Source: Helcococcus massiliensis
GTDB taxonomy: Bacteria > Bacillota > Clostridia > Tissierellales > Peptoniphilaceae
Length of the DNA stretch: 64,000 bases
Assembly: GCF_900258485.1 (NCBI RefSeq)
Contig: NZ_OGVE01000003.1
Span: 124,001 to 188,000, forward strand
Direction of reading: 5' to 3'
Within the stretch, counting starts at the first letter, position 1; each line of letters starts with the position of its first letter. Shown piece by piece: positions 19,480 through 28,223 of this stretch. The translations under genes and the position numbers were made by a program. A model generated the notes under the pieces. The model worked only from the letters and a program-made list of their open reading frames with translations, did no database searches and was not told the origin of the DNA.

Positions 19480-19555
19480 GCTCCCTTGGCACAGTAGGTA
19501 GCGCGCATCCATGGTAAGGATGAGGCCGCTGGTTCGATTCCGGCAGGGAGCACCA
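19480..19555 (+). tRNA. tRNA-Thr (anticodon GGT)
   Basis: The acceptor arms GCTCCCT and AGGGAGC pair fully and are followed by an encoded ACCA. The anticodon stem CATCC/GGATG holds the loop ATGGTAA, giving GGT. The T-arm has GGTTCGATTCC. A short terminator follows at once. Confidence 0.95.
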
Positions 19556-19558
19556 AAC

Positions 19559-19582
19559 AATGGCTTTAAGCCATTTTTTTTT
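19559..19582 (+). terminator. Terminator after tRNA-Thr
   Basis: ATGGCT, loop TTA, AGCCAT is followed by nine T. Confidence 0.9.
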
Positions 19583-19637
19583 GCTTATTTTTCCATCTTT
19601 AAGGTATATATATTATATAAGAAATGTAGGGGTTACT

Positions 19638-20060
19638 ATGAAAATAAGAAAAATAATTTTTAATACAAAAAAAGCTAAAAGGATATATGAAAACTTCAAA
19701 CGAGATAGTAAAAAAGTGATAGATGACAAAGACAAAGCTGATGAAAATATTTCTAATGCTTATGATAAGGCAAATCAACTAGTATCAGATAAGTCTACTT
19801 TTTCTACTATCTATGAAGATTTTAAGTTACTCCTTGAACTTATCCAGGCTTATATTAAAAGAGAATACACTGTAGTACCAAAGGGATTTATAATATCTGC
19901 TATGGCAGCAGTTATATATTTCCTATCTCCTATAGATTTAATTTTTGACTTTATACCTTTTATAGGATACTCGGATGATGTATATATAATTTCTAATGTC
20001 ATAAAAAAATTACATGAAGAACTACAAAATTTTAAAGCCTGGAAAAATATAATAAATTAA
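19638..20060 (+). CDS. YkvA family protein (DUF1232)
   Basis: A 140-aa protein. Residues about 80-125 hold the DUF1232 core with VPKGFIISAMAAVIYFLSPI followed by DLIFDFIPFIGYSDD; the SPIDLIPD-like motif of the family is present with two hydrophobic stretches. The N-terminal half is charged and helical. The function of the family is not known. ATG 19638 follows AGGGG; the longer frame overlaps the tRNA terminator and was not used. A strong hairpin follows the stop. Confidence 0.83.
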   Translation: MKIRKIIFNTKKAKRIYENFKRDSKKVIDDKDKADENISNAYDKANQLVSDKSTFSTIYEDFKLLLELIQAYIKREYTVVPKGFIISAMAAVIYFLSPIDLIFDFIPFIGYSDDVYIISNVIKKLHEELQNFKAWKNIIN

Positions 20061-20074
20061 TAAACTTAATTTAT

Positions 20075-20110
20075 AAAGCAGCCATATTAGTTAATATGTA
20101 TGGCTGCTTT
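20075..20110. terminator. Bidirectional terminator between ykvA-like and yhaN-like genes
   Basis: AAAGCAGCCATA pairs with TATGGCTGCTTT, twelve base pairs, between convergent genes. A T-rich tail is present on both sides. Confidence 0.85.
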
Positions 20111-20128
20111 ATTATAAAAACTTTAAAA

Positions 20129-21937
20129 TCATATATTTATAATATTAACATTTTCAATTATGACTTTATTTGAAAACATCAATACTTGGTTTAATTCTCC
20201 CATTGACTTTATAAGAATATTTTTTGTATGATTTTCCCTATTACTATCAAATCTCATAAATATATCATCTAAAAATAAAATCCTATTTTCTTTTTCTTCT
20301 ATGATTAGACTTATCAAGGCAAGTCTAATAGCCAAATAAAATTGGTCAATAGTTCCTGAGCTTAGATATTGCCAAGATTTTAATTCATTAGTTTCCTTAT
20401 CTAAAAGTCTAATATTGTAATTTTCATCCACTAGGAGTTTTTCATATTTCCCATCAGTAATTTCTTCTATTTTCTTCGATGCAAGCTGATTAAGATCTTT
20501 GGAAAAATCATTTTCTATCTCTTTGAAAGATTTTACCAACATATCCTTTGTCATTATTAAAAGGTTCTTTTCTTTTTCTAATTTTTTTACAAGGTCTTTT
20601 TGGTCTTCAATATCTTTTTCTAAACTTGATACGTTTTCCTTTCCCCTATATCTTTCCTTGGCAGTTGATTCTATAGAAATTATATTTTCTTCCATGGTCT
20701 TAGATTTAAGAGCAAGACTTGATATCTCCTGGTCTATCTCATTATAAGTTAGGACATTCTTCCTTGATATTTCATAGTCCAATTCAGAAACAGCTTGATT
20801 CATATAGTTTAATTCATTTTTTAATAGGTCTATTCTAGCAAATATAGCTTCAGCCCTGTCCTTATCAGCTTCATACCTACCATTTAGTTTTTCAAGGTCT
20901 GCTTTTTTATTCTTGTTTTTCAAATTTTGATTATAGATATATAAGATTAAGAAAATAAGAGAAATTCCTATATAAATGAAATTTGAAAACTTACTTAATA
21001 TAAGGAATATAAGAGCAATTATAAGAGATCCATCCAGCAAGTTAAAATCTGTGATGACATTCTTACTATTCTTCTTTACTATTTCTTCTTCCAAATCTTT
21101 ATACTTATTACTTTCAAGTCTCTCCTCTTCCAAGGCTAGCTGGTATTCTAGCTTATCAATCTGATTTACAATATAATCTCTATCTCTTTTCTTTTCCTTA
21201 TGTGACCTTAATTTTTCTAGTTGCTTTTCAATGTTTTCTTTGTCTTGTTTGATTTCATCTATTTGGTCTACTAGGGCGAGCTTGTCCCTTTCATCCTTCT
21301 TGGCTTCTTCTAGAAGAAAGTATAGGTCTTCAAGTCTATTTTTAGCCTCTTCAAGGATACCCTTGTCACCTCTTAAGCTAGTATAAGTTTGAATTTTTTT
21401 ATTTAAGCTATCAATAGCATTTTTATAGGACACATCCTCATCACCACTTGTAACAAGGTTTATTAACTTTTCAGTTATTTCATCCCTTTTACCAGAATTG
21501 CTGATAGCAACCTCTTCTGATGATATATGCAAGGTCTTTTGGAAGGCCTCTCTTGATAAAGAAAAGAAATGCACTCCTGGATATTTTGGATCCTCAAGGT
21601 AAATTTCTTCACCAGTAGTATTGTTATAGACTTTAACTATATCTGTAGTATCTGTAGATTTAAAAATTCTCTCCACTCTGTAGTCTATATTATCTTTAGT
21701 AATCACTATATAGCCTTGCATTTGCTGGCCATTCCAGGGATCATATTTTTTTCTTAAGTTTTCTAAAATATTTTTCTTCCTGCCAGATCCTGATCCATAA
21801 AATACCATCAATATAAAGTCCATGATGGTTGTCTTTCCAGACTCATTATCTCCAACTATATTATTTATTCCACTATTAAAATTAAGTTTAAAATCCTGGA
21901 ACTTACCAAAATTTTTAATATATATTTCTTTAATCAT
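20129..21937 (-). CDS. YhaN-like SMC/SbcC-type ATPase
   Basis: A 602-aa AAA ATPase split by coiled coils. The N-terminus has FGKFQDFKLNF and Walker A GDNESGKTT (about residues 30-38). The middle is heptad-rich and includes a short hydrophobic patch (about 305-340) that could touch the membrane. The C-terminal head has SSGTIDQFYLAIRLAL and Walker B RILFLDDIF. This matches YhaN and other SbcC relatives, although it is much shorter than Bacillus YhaN or SbcC. Its start overlaps the nuclease gene by four bases (ATGA), so both products are made together. Confidence 0.85.
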   Translation of the reverse strand: MIKEIYIKNFGKFQDFKLNFNSGINNIVGDNESGKTTIMDFILMVFYGSGSGRKKNILENLRKKYDPWNGQQMQGYIVITKDNIDYRVERIFKSTDTTDIVKVYNNTTGEEIYLEDPKYPGVHFFSLSREAFQKTLHISSEEVAISNSGKRDEITEKLINLVTSGDEDVSYKNAIDSLNKKIQTYTSLRGDKGILEEAKNRLEDLYFLLEEAKKDERDKLALVDQIDEIKQDKENIEKQLEKLRSHKEKKRDRDYIVNQIDKLEYQLALEEERLESNKYKDLEEEIVKKNSKNVITDFNLLDGSLIIALIFLILSKFSNFIYIGISLIFLILYIYNQNLKNKNKKADLEKLNGRYEADKDRAEAIFARIDLLKNELNYMNQAVSELDYEISRKNVLTYNEIDQEISSLALKSKTMEENIISIESTAKERYRGKENVSSLEKDIEDQKDLVKKLEKEKNLLIMTKDMLVKSFKEIENDFSKDLNQLASKKIEEITDGKYEKLLVDENYNIRLLDKETNELKSWQYLSSGTIDQFYLAIRLALISLIIEEKENRILFLDDIFMRFDSNRENHTKNILIKSMGELNQVLMFSNKVIIENVNIINI

Positions 21938-23034
21938 AGCAAGCCCTCAAAAGTTTTCATTCCCAGGTCTAAAATGTCATTTTTGTCTTCATTGGAAATA
22001 TCAAGATTTAACACATTATCAACAAAAATACCTTTTAAGTTTTTTTCATGTCTTAGACTCTCATAATCAATTTTAATTTTAGTTTCATCATAAAACTCTA
22101 GGTAATTTATATGGCCAAGATTTTCTTTTACTAAATCTAAATTTATATGAAAGTCACTTTTAATTGCTCCCTGCAGGAAAATCCTATATGAATTTTTAGA
22201 ATAAGAATCAGAAAATTTTTCTTTCAAGCTCTTATCAATAAATTCTACTAATTCACTATTGTCTTCTATTTTGCTAATGTCCAGAGTAAAATCATAAAAA
22301 GAACCATTGTTTACACTATAAAAATGCAGGTTGTTTTTATGCTTGGAAATATCACCCAAATAAATACCCTTTTCCCCAGTTTCATTAAAAGACCTGCCAA
22401 CGGGATTTCCTGAATAGGAATAATAAGTATCCCCCAACTTTTCGATAGGACTTCTCTTATGAATATGTCCTAGGGCGATATAGTCTAGCCCAGAATTCTC
22501 AATATCTTCTTTGAAAATAGGGTGGAAACTATTCATAGTTTGGTCCATTTGACCATGGAAGACTCCCAGGTTAATAAAGGATTGGTCAACTTGTGAACTA
22601 TCAAAATTACCAAGTATTCTTTCATGTATGTGAGAATGATTAAAGGCAAAGCCATAAACTCTGGTATTTAAGCCAGTAAATTCAATAAATTCTATTTCCT
22701 CTTTTAAAAATATATGTACATTAGAAGGCCATTGTCCATGGTAGGCAGATTCTATACTTACATAGTCATGGTTTCCGGGACTGATAACAATCTGACCTGG
22801 AAATTTAGCAAAAACTTCCTTGATATTTGATAAAAGGCCAAAATCTGTAGAGGATGATTCATAAAAATCCCCAGCAATCAAAACCAAGTCGACTTTAGAA
22901 AGTTCTAACATTTTAAAAATCTCAACTAAAGATAAAAAAATCTTTTTATTAATTTCTTTATTAATTTCATTATTTCCACTTAGCTTAGAATCCAAGTGAA
23001 AATCAGCCATGTGGCATACTCTTACTTTATCCAT
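21934..23034 (-). CDS. YhaO/SbcD-like DNA repair exonuclease
   Basis: A 366-aa calcineurin-fold nuclease subunit. Metal-binding motifs are ADFHLDS (about 10), GDFYE (about 55), SPGNHDY (about 86), GVFHGQMD (about 157) and ALGHIHKR (about 185). This order fits SbcD/Mre11 and YhaO. It is translated with the YhaN-like ATPase and probably forms an SbcCD-like complex that cleans DNA ends. A LexA-type operator sits over its promoter, which suggests SOS control. RBS GAGG lies six bases before the ATG. Confidence 0.88.
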   Translation of the reverse strand: MDKVRVCHMADFHLDSKLSGNNEINKEINKKIFLSLVEIFKMLELSKVDLVLIAGDFYESSSTDFGLLSNIKEVFAKFPGQIVISPGNHDYVSIESAYHGQWPSNVHIFLKEEIEFIEFTGLNTRVYGFAFNHSHIHERILGNFDSSQVDQSFINLGVFHGQMDQTMNSFHPIFKEDIENSGLDYIALGHIHKRSPIEKLGDTYYSYSGNPVGRSFNETGEKGIYLGDISKHKNNLHFYSVNNGSFYDFTLDISKIEDNSELVEFIDKSLKEKFSDSYSKNSYRIFLQGAIKSDFHINLDLVKENLGHINYLEFYDETKIKIDYESLRHEKNLKGIFVDNVLNLDISNEDKNDILDLGMKTFEGLL

Positions 23035-23049
23035 ATTTACCTCAGTAAA

Positions 23050-23078
23050 ATTATAGCATATATAGAACGTTTGTTCTA
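23050..23078 (-). promoter_or_regulatory. Promoter of the yhaO-yhaN operon
   Basis: The minus strand has a perfect -10 TATAAT (23055-23050) and a weak -35 TAGAAC (23078-23073), 17 nt apart. The -35 and most of the spacer lie inside the LexA-type palindrome, the expected place for a repressor. Confidence 0.72.
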
Positions 23079-23079
23079 T
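23062..23079. promoter_or_regulatory. LexA (SOS) box, perfect palindrome
   Basis: ATAGAAC-GTTT-GTTCTAT: two perfect 7-bp arms around 4 bp, matching the Gram-positive LexA/DinR consensus GAACNNNNGTTC. It lies 28-45 bp upstream of the yhaO start and overlaps the promoter. Confidence 0.82.
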
Positions 23080-23221
23080 GGTGGGAATAGAATTTGTGTG
23101 GGAAAAATTTGTAGGATTTAGAGAAGGTGGATTTTGGTGGAAAGGAATTTGATTGTTTGGGAGTGTAGGAATTTAGGATTGGTTAGATGTTTGGAAGATA
23201 ATGTGTTTTGATAAAAATTTT
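23077..23221 (+). other. 145-nt tract without a single C on the plus strand
   Basis: Between C at 23076 and C at 23222 there are only G, A and T. Short G-runs recur (GTGGG, GGTGG, GTAGGA, GGATT). No reading frame with a ribosome site covers it. The tract begins at the edge of the LexA box and runs towards tRNA-Pro. Its role is unknown. Confidence 0.85.
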
Positions 23222-23230
23222 CTGGGTTCG

Positions 23231-23312
23231 ATATACCTTTTGGAAATTTTTGACGATAAGTCTATGGATTTAATAGACCTTTCGGTATTTTTTGATGATA
23301 GGTAGATACGGA
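23231..23312 (+). repeat. Two degenerate tandem repeats of about 40 bp
   Basis: The two copies share CCTTTyGG, TTTTTGAyGATArGT and a closing GGAT, starting near 23231 and 23271. They are non-coding, between the C-free tract and tRNA-Pro. Confidence 0.65.
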
Positions 23313-23380
23313 TACACTATTAATCAGCCTATATATTATTCCAAAAAAATAACCCCTAAAAATAGGAGTAAAAAAAACTT

Positions 23381-23401
23381 TTAGTATCAAATTAGTATCA
23401 A
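23381..23401 (+). repeat. Direct repeat TTAGTATCAA x2 beside tRNA-Pro
   Basis: TTAGTATCAA occurs at 23381-23390 and 23392-23401, 11 bp apart, close to the 3' end of tRNA-Pro. This spacing and position resemble arm-type sites of tyrosine recombinases, but no integrase gene is present. Attachment-site remnant is only a suggestion. Confidence 0.45.
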
Positions 23402-23402
23402 T

Positions 23403-23432
23403 AAAAAAATAAACGGCTATTTTAAGCCGTTT
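23403..23432 (-). terminator. Terminator after tRNA-Pro
   Basis: AAACGGCT and AGCCGTTT pair around TAAAAT, followed by ATTTTTTTA on the minus strand. Confidence 0.88.
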
Positions 23433-23443
23433 ACAATATATAC

Positions 23444-23520
23444 TGGTCGGAGTGAGAGGATTCGAACCTCCGACCCCTCGGTCCCAAACCGAGTGCTCTA
23501 CCAAGCTGAGCCACACTCCG
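23444..23520 (-). tRNA. tRNA-Pro (anticodon TGG)
   Basis: On the minus strand CGGAGTG pairs with CACTCCG and an encoded ACCA follows. The anticodon stem CTCGG/CCGAG holds TTTGGGA, giving TGG. The T-arm contains GGTTCGAATCC. Total 77 nt. Confidence 0.96.
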
Positions 23521-23613
23521 ACGACAAATATTATTATAGGACATTAAAAAATAAATGTCAAGGGAAATTAAAAGTATTTTAGTCAGAGGATAATTTATAT
23601 CCTCTGACTGCTT

Positions 23614-24663
23614 CTATCTTCTTCTTAATTTCTCTTTGTTTTCCATTATTCTTCTGGAAAGTTCAAGCTTGCTATCTTCTGCAACTGCAAGTTTGTTAAT
23701 CCAATTTAAGGACTTACCTGTTCCCTTTACAACTGATGAAATAGGATCATAGGCAATATTAACAGGGATTTTAATTAGGCCTTGGATTTTTTCTTTCATT
23801 CCTCTGATTAAGGCTCCCCCGCCTGTCAATGTTACCCCACTTTCATATAGGTCTGAAACTAATTCTGGTGGTGTAGTTGATAAAACTTGTTTAGCCCCAT
23901 TTGCTATTTCTGTAAGCATATTATCTAAAGCTTTATCGATATCATCTAAGTTTAGGCTAACTTCCTCAGGTAGACCTGTAGAAATATTCCTACCCTTAAC
24001 TATAAATTCAGTCAGGTCTGATTCTATAGATCCCAGATTTTTCTTAACTTTTTCAGCTGTTTTTTCACCAATAATTACATTTCTAGTAGATCTTATGTAA
24101 TCAATTATGTCTTTATCAGCCTGGTCACCAGCAGTTCTCAATGAAGCAGAAGTAACTATTCCTCCCTTTGCTATTACTGCAATATCGGATGTACCACCAC
24201 CGATATCTATTATCATGGACCCTCTGGCATCTCCAATTTCAATTCCACAACCAATAGCTGCAGCTAAAGGCTCTTCTATCAAGTGGACTTCATTGGCACC
24301 AGCCTTGATACCAGCTTGCTTTACAGCTCTCATTTGCACCTGGTTGGCACCTGAAGGTACACAAATGATTAAGTCTGGTCTGAAAAGTGTTGTCCCTATT
24401 GACTCTTTAATAAAATATTTTAACATTTTTTCTGTTGCTTCATAATTTGTAATAACCCCATCTTCTAATGGTCTTACTGCAACTATATGGCCAGGAGTCC
24501 TACCAAGCATTTCCTTAGCTTTTTCCCCTACAGCAACTACTTCATCGGTAAATGTATTAACCGCAACTACAGATGGTTCGTTTAAAATAACTCCATGAAC
24601 TCTAGAATAAACCAAAACTGAAGTTGTTCCTAAATCTATGGCAATTCTTTTTCTTATATTCAT
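23614..24663 (-). CDS. mreB: MreB-family rod-shape/actin-like protein
   Basis: Cytoskeletal ATPase that guides wall synthesis along the membrane. The 349-aa sequence shows the actin-fold motifs IAIDLGTTSVLVYS (about 8-21), EPSVVAVN, IEEPLAAAIG (about 134), DIGGGTSDIAVI (about 153-164) and TLTGGGALIRG (about 284-294). Length is normal for MreB or Mbl. It is a single gene; mreC and mreD are not adjacent, so it may be the Mbl-type paralogue. If the host is an anaerobic coccus, as composition suggests, a full MreB is worth noting. Confidence 0.92.
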   Translation of the reverse strand: MNIRKRIAIDLGTTSVLVYSRVHGVILNEPSVVAVNTFTDEVVAVGEKAKEMLGRTPGHIVAVRPLEDGVITNYEATEKMLKYFIKESIGTTLFRPDLIICVPSGANQVQMRAVKQAGIKAGANEVHLIEEPLAAAIGCGIEIGDARGSMIIDIGGGTSDIAVIAKGGIVTSASLRTAGDQADKDIIDYIRSTRNVIIGEKTAEKVKKNLGSIESDLTEFIVKGRNISTGLPEEVSLNLDDIDKALDNMLTEIANGAKQVLSTTPPELVSDLYESGVTLTGGGALIRGMKEKIQGLIKIPVNIAYDPISSVVKGTGKSLNWINKLAVAEDSKLELSRRIMENKEKLRRR

Positions 24664-24790
24664 AATATCCTCAAAAATTAACTAATTTACTCTTTTATGT
24701 ATAAAAATTATACCATAAAAGACCATAGAAGAAATATTTATTTTGGTGTATAATTTATGGACTGGAGTTAATTAAAAGAAAGGAAGTTTT

Positions 24791-25435
24791 ATGAAAAAGA
24801 CATTAATATTTGATATGGATGGTACACTTTTAGACTCAATGGGAATGTGGAAAAGGATTTACGAAGACCTAAAAGCAAACTTAGACCAGGTTGAAAATTT
24901 AGATGAATTCATGGCTGAAGAAGATTCTATGATTCATTATATATATGAAAATATAGAGGAAGAATTCGGTCATATGGGTAAGGGCAAAATTTTAAGATAT
25001 CTTCACGACCACCTTATAAAAGAATATTCCAGCTCTGACGCTTGCAAGCCATCAGTATATGACAAATTAAAAGAATGGCATGATATGGGATATGACATGT
25101 ACCTTGCTACAGCAACTGATCATAGGTATGCAAAGATAGGAATCAAATCAAATAAATTGGATGGATTTTTGAAAGAATTATTTACACCTGATACTCTTGG
25201 CTACAGTAAGAGCGATATTAGATACTACCAAGCTATTGTAGAAAAAACTGGTGTAGATCCTGAAAATATTGTATTTTTCGACGATGCTAGATACGCTACA
25301 GAACTAGCCAATGAAGCTGGTTTTACAACCATCGCTGTCTATGATGAAAATATGACAGAAAGAGAAGAAAACAAAAGAATAGCAGACTACTTTATTGAAA
25401 ACTTTAGCCAAGTAGAAGATAAGATGATTAAATAG
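24791..25435 (+). CDS. HAD-family hydrolase (phosphatase)
   Basis: A 214-aa haloacid dehalogenase phosphatase. Motif I is FDMDGTLLDS (residues 7-16), motif II is the T in LATATDH (about 108), motif III is a lysine in GYSKSD, and motif IV is VFFDDARYA (about 159-167). A helical cap lies between motifs I and II. It resembles the phosphoglycolate/beta-phosphoglucomutase group, but the substrate cannot be told. AAAGGAAG precedes the ATG, and the gene is divergent from mreB. Confidence 0.9.
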   Translation: MKKTLIFDMDGTLLDSMGMWKRIYEDLKANLDQVENLDEFMAEEDSMIHYIYENIEEEFGHMGKGKILRYLHDHLIKEYSSSDACKPSVYDKLKEWHDMGYDMYLATATDHRYAKIGIKSNKLDGFLKELFTPDTLGYSKSDIRYYQAIVEKTGVDPENIVFFDDARYATELANEAGFTTIAVYDENMTEREENKRIADYFIENFSQVEDKMIK

Positions 25436-25438
25436 CTT

Positions 25439-25468
25439 ATAGCCTCTATATTTTAGAGGCTATTTTTT
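25439..25468 (+). terminator. Terminator after the HAD gene
   Basis: ATAGCCTCTA pairs with TAGAGGCTAT, followed by TTTTTTATTTT. Confidence 0.9.
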
Positions 25469-25483
25469 ATTTTAAAAATAAAA

Positions 25484-25505
25484 AAGCAGCCAAGCTGCTT
25501 TTTTT
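25484..25505. terminator. Second hairpin terminator, both strands
   Basis: AAGCAGC, CAA, GCTGCTT is flanked by A-run and T-run. It lies 16 bp after the HAD terminator and could also stop transcripts leaving rho on the minus strand. The 226 bp from here to rho show only a 19-codon frame and no convincing gene. Confidence 0.75.
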
Positions 25506-25731
25506 GGAGTTAATTATGATGAAAAAGAATAAACAATTTTGTGCCAGTCTTAAAATATCTATCTTTTACGATTAAATAATATAATAATATGAAAACATTG
25601 TCAAGGATATTTTCCTGTTTTTATAAAATATTTTTCAAGCTTTAAACTAGACTTTATTTATAAGTTAGAGATTGCTTATATTTATCAGTATTTACCAAGC
25701 AATTGTTTTCATGATTTCCGTCTAATAAATG

Positions 25732-27114
25732 TTAAATATTTTTAATAGTTTCTATTAGGTCCTTATTTTCGTCCGTATTCTTAAATAGTTTCAATATTTG
25801 CTGTAGACTTTGATCAACCCTGGTGTCTTTAAACATTCTTCTTACTTTTACAAAGGCATCTCTTTCTTCTTTGGTTAACAATAGCTCATCACGTCTTGTT
25901 CCAGATTGGACAATGTCTATAGCTGGGTAGATTGATAATTGGGCTAGACTTCTATCTAGATGTAATTCCATATTACCAGTACCCTTAAATTCTTCATAAA
26001 TCATGTCATCCATTCTTGAACCAGTGTCTACTAAACAAGTTGCAATTATAGTTAGAGAGCCACCCTCTTCTATATTTCTTGCAGCACCAAAAAATCTCTT
26101 AGGATTATGAAGAGCCAATGGATCTAAACCACCAGACAAGGTTTTTCCTGATGACGGAGTCAATACATTGTAGGCTCTTGCCATTCTTGTTATAGAGTCA
26201 AGCAATATAACAACATCCTTACCCTCTTCTACCAGTCTCTTAGCTCTTTCTAGGGTCATTTCTGTCACCCTGGCATGGTGTTCCAATTGTTCATCAAAGG
26301 TTGAAGCAACAACCTCTGTTTTCATTGATTCAGGCCTATCTTGGGTATATTGGTTTACCGATCTTTCTATATCAGTAACCTCTTCAGGTCTTTCATCAAT
26401 TAGCAAAATAAATATTTTTACTTCAGGATGGTTCTTTTCTATAGCATTTGCTAAAGACTTTATAATATTGGTCTTACCTGTTTTAGGCGGAGCAACTATA
26501 AGACCTCTTTGCCCCTTACCTATAGGTGATGCTAGAGAAATAAGCCTATTTGTAATGTTATTTTTACTATCAATTAAATCCAATTTATTTTTTGGATATA
26601 TAGGTTTTAAATCTTCAAAGTTTCTTCTCTTATAGGCATTTTCAGGACCATGGTTGTTTATAGCATTTACATATATAAGTGGAGGATGTTTTTCATTTTC
26701 ATTTAAACTTGGTCTAATCAACCCCCTAATATGGTCACCTGTCTTCAACTTAAATCTTCTAATTTGAACTGGTGATACAAAAACATCGTCATCGCCAGAA
26801 TTAAAATTTTCGGTACGAATAAATCCATAGCCATCTGGTAAAACTTCTAACAAACCTTCAATTTCTTTGGTGTCATTATTTGATTTTTCTTTATTATCTT
26901 TGTTGTGGTCATGTTTAGAATTAGAATTATTAGATGTTGAGCTGTTGGAATCGTCTGATTTTTTAAAATTATTATTTTTATTAGAAGATGAATTTTCTTG
27001 GGCCTTTATTACACTTATTAGTTCTGCTTTATTATATTTTGATATAGATTTAATTCCCATATCCTTTGCTAGGTCTTTAAGCTCAGAAAGCTTAATATCA
27101 TTATAGTTTTCCAC
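25732..27114 (-). CDS. rho: Transcription termination factor Rho
   Basis: Hexameric RNA helicase that ends transcription. The N-terminal SAP-like helices ([13 protein letters not shown]) are followed by a low-complexity insert, about residues 41-85, made mostly of Ser, Asn, Asp and Lys. Then come the RNA-binding cold-shock fold ([20 protein letters not shown]), Walker A (PPKTGKTN, about 214), Walker B region ([16 protein letters not shown], about 303) and the Q/R-loop (SGGLDPLAL). The 460-aa size includes the insert. RBS GGAG precedes the ATG, and the gene lies 108 bp after fba, behind a terminator. Confidence 0.97.
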   Translation of the reverse strand: MENYNDIKLSELKDLAKDMGIKSISKYNKAELISVIKAQENSSSNKNNNFKKSDDSNSSTSNNSNSKHDHNKDNKEKSNNDTKEIEGLLEVLPDGYGFIRTENFNSGDDDVFVSPVQIRRFKLKTGDHIRGLIRPSLNENEKHPPLIYVNAINNHGPENAYKRRNFEDLKPIYPKNKLDLIDSKNNITNRLISLASPIGKGQRGLIVAPPKTGKTNIIKSLANAIEKNHPEVKIFILLIDERPEEVTDIERSVNQYTQDRPESMKTEVVASTFDEQLEHHARVTEMTLERAKRLVEEGKDVVILLDSITRMARAYNVLTPSSGKTLSGGLDPLALHNPKRFFGAARNIEEGGSLTIIATCLVDTGSRMDDMIYEEFKGTGNMELHLDRSLAQLSIYPAIDIVQSGTRRDELLLTKEERDAFVKVRRMFKDTRVDQSLQQILKLFKNTDENKDLIETIKNI

Positions 27115-27172
27115 ACTATCTCCTTTATTTTTAAATATCTTATATATACTTTATCACAAATAAAGAAAGAAT

Positions 27173-27208
27173 AAAAAAAGATGTGTAAAACATGAGTCTT
27201 ACACATCT
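27173..27208 (-). terminator. Terminator after fba
   Basis: AGATGTGTAA pairs with TTACACATCT around a 10-nt loop, followed by TTTTTTTATT on the minus strand. Confidence 0.88.
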
Positions 27209-27222
27209 AATCTTTAATCAAA

Positions 27223-28089
27223 TTAAGCTTTGTTTGCTGAACCGAAGATTTCTACTTTTTCTCTTACCATTCTTCTGATTGCAGCTGCAGGTTCTGCTAA
27301 GATTTTTCTAGGATCAAATCCTTTTCCTTCTTTGTCTTTTCCTGCTTCAATATATTTTCTAACTTCTTCAGCAAATGCCCATTGTAATTCAGTATTTACG
27401 TTAACTTTTGAAATACCATATGAAATAGCTTCTTGTACCATTGCTGCTGGGATACCTGTACCACCGTGTAACACCATTGGTACTCCACCTACTGTTCTTT
27501 GTAGTTCTTGTAGCACTTCCATATCTAGGCCCTTCCAGTTTTCTGGATATGCACCATGGATATTACCGATACCTGCTGCTAAGAAATCAATACCTGTGTC
27601 TACTAAAGCTTTAGCTTCTGCTGGGTCTGCAACTTCACCAGATCCGATAACACCGTCTTCTTCACCACCGATTGATCCTACTTCAGCTTCAACTGAAATA
27701 CCTTTTGAATGAGCTAATTCAACAATTTCTCTAGTTTTTGCTAAGTTTTCATCTATTGGATAGTGCGAACCATCAAACATAACTGATGAGAAACCTGCTT
27801 CCATTGCAGCTTTTGCACCTTCGTATGAACCGTGGTCTAAGTGTAAGATAACTGGAATTGTGATATTTAAGTCTTTCATCATTCCCTTTACCATACCAAC
27901 AACTGTGTTGTATCCACCCATGTATTTTCCTGCACCTTCAGATACACCTAAAATAACTGGTGATTTTAATTCTTCACATTCTAATAAAATAGACTTTGTC
28001 CATTCTAAGTTGTTGATGTTGAATTGTCCAACTGCGTATTTTCCTTCTAGAGCTTTTCTTAAAACTGCTCCACCTTCTACTAATGGCAT
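27223..28089 (-). CDS. fba: Fructose-bisphosphate aldolase, class II
   Basis: Zinc-dependent glycolytic aldolase that splits fructose 1,6-bisphosphate. The 288-aa sequence has AVGQFNINNLEWTK, the zinc-binding HLDHGS (about 83-88), SVMFDGSHYP, EAEVGSIGGEEDGV (about 134) and GGTGIP (about 209), plus GISKVNVNTEL. Length is standard. The gene is flanked by terminators on both sides and so forms its own unit, with GGAGG before the ATG. Confidence 0.97.
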   Translation of the reverse strand: MPLVEGGAVLRKALEGKYAVGQFNINNLEWTKSILLECEELKSPVILGVSEGAGKYMGGYNTVVGMVKGMMKDLNITIPVILHLDHGSYEGAKAAMEAGFSSVMFDGSHYPIDENLAKTREIVELAHSKGISVEAEVGSIGGEEDGVIGSGEVADPAEAKALVDTGIDFLAAGIGNIHGAYPENWKGLDMEVLQELQRTVGGVPMVLHGGTGIPAAMVQEAISYGISKVNVNTELQWAFAEEVRKYIEAGKDKEGKGFDPRKILAEPAAAIRRMVREKVEIFGSANKA

Positions 28090-28170
28090 ATTGCCTCCTT
28101 TTATTTATCATAATTTCTACAATTACATTATACAACTTATAGAAATATTTAACAATAGTTTGTCAATAAG

Positions 28171-28200
28171 AAAATACCAAGCTTTTAACCTTGGTATTTT
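28171..28200 (-). terminator. Terminator after glgP
   Basis: AAAATACCAAG pairs with CTTGGTATTTT between fba and glgP, about 25 bp after the glgP stop. Confidence 0.85.
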
Positions 28201-28223
28201 CAATTTATATTATTTATTTGTAA

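Noticed and set aside
23262-23516. 84-aa minus-strand frame running through tRNA-Pro
   Set aside because: It begins within the tRNA gene and crosses its terminator; no ribosome site. The tRNA explains the conserved bases.
25516-25575. Nineteen-codon frame MMKKNKQFCASLKISIFYD with a GGAG before it
   Set aside because: Too short and with no conserved neighbour; probably chance, although a leader peptide cannot be excluded.
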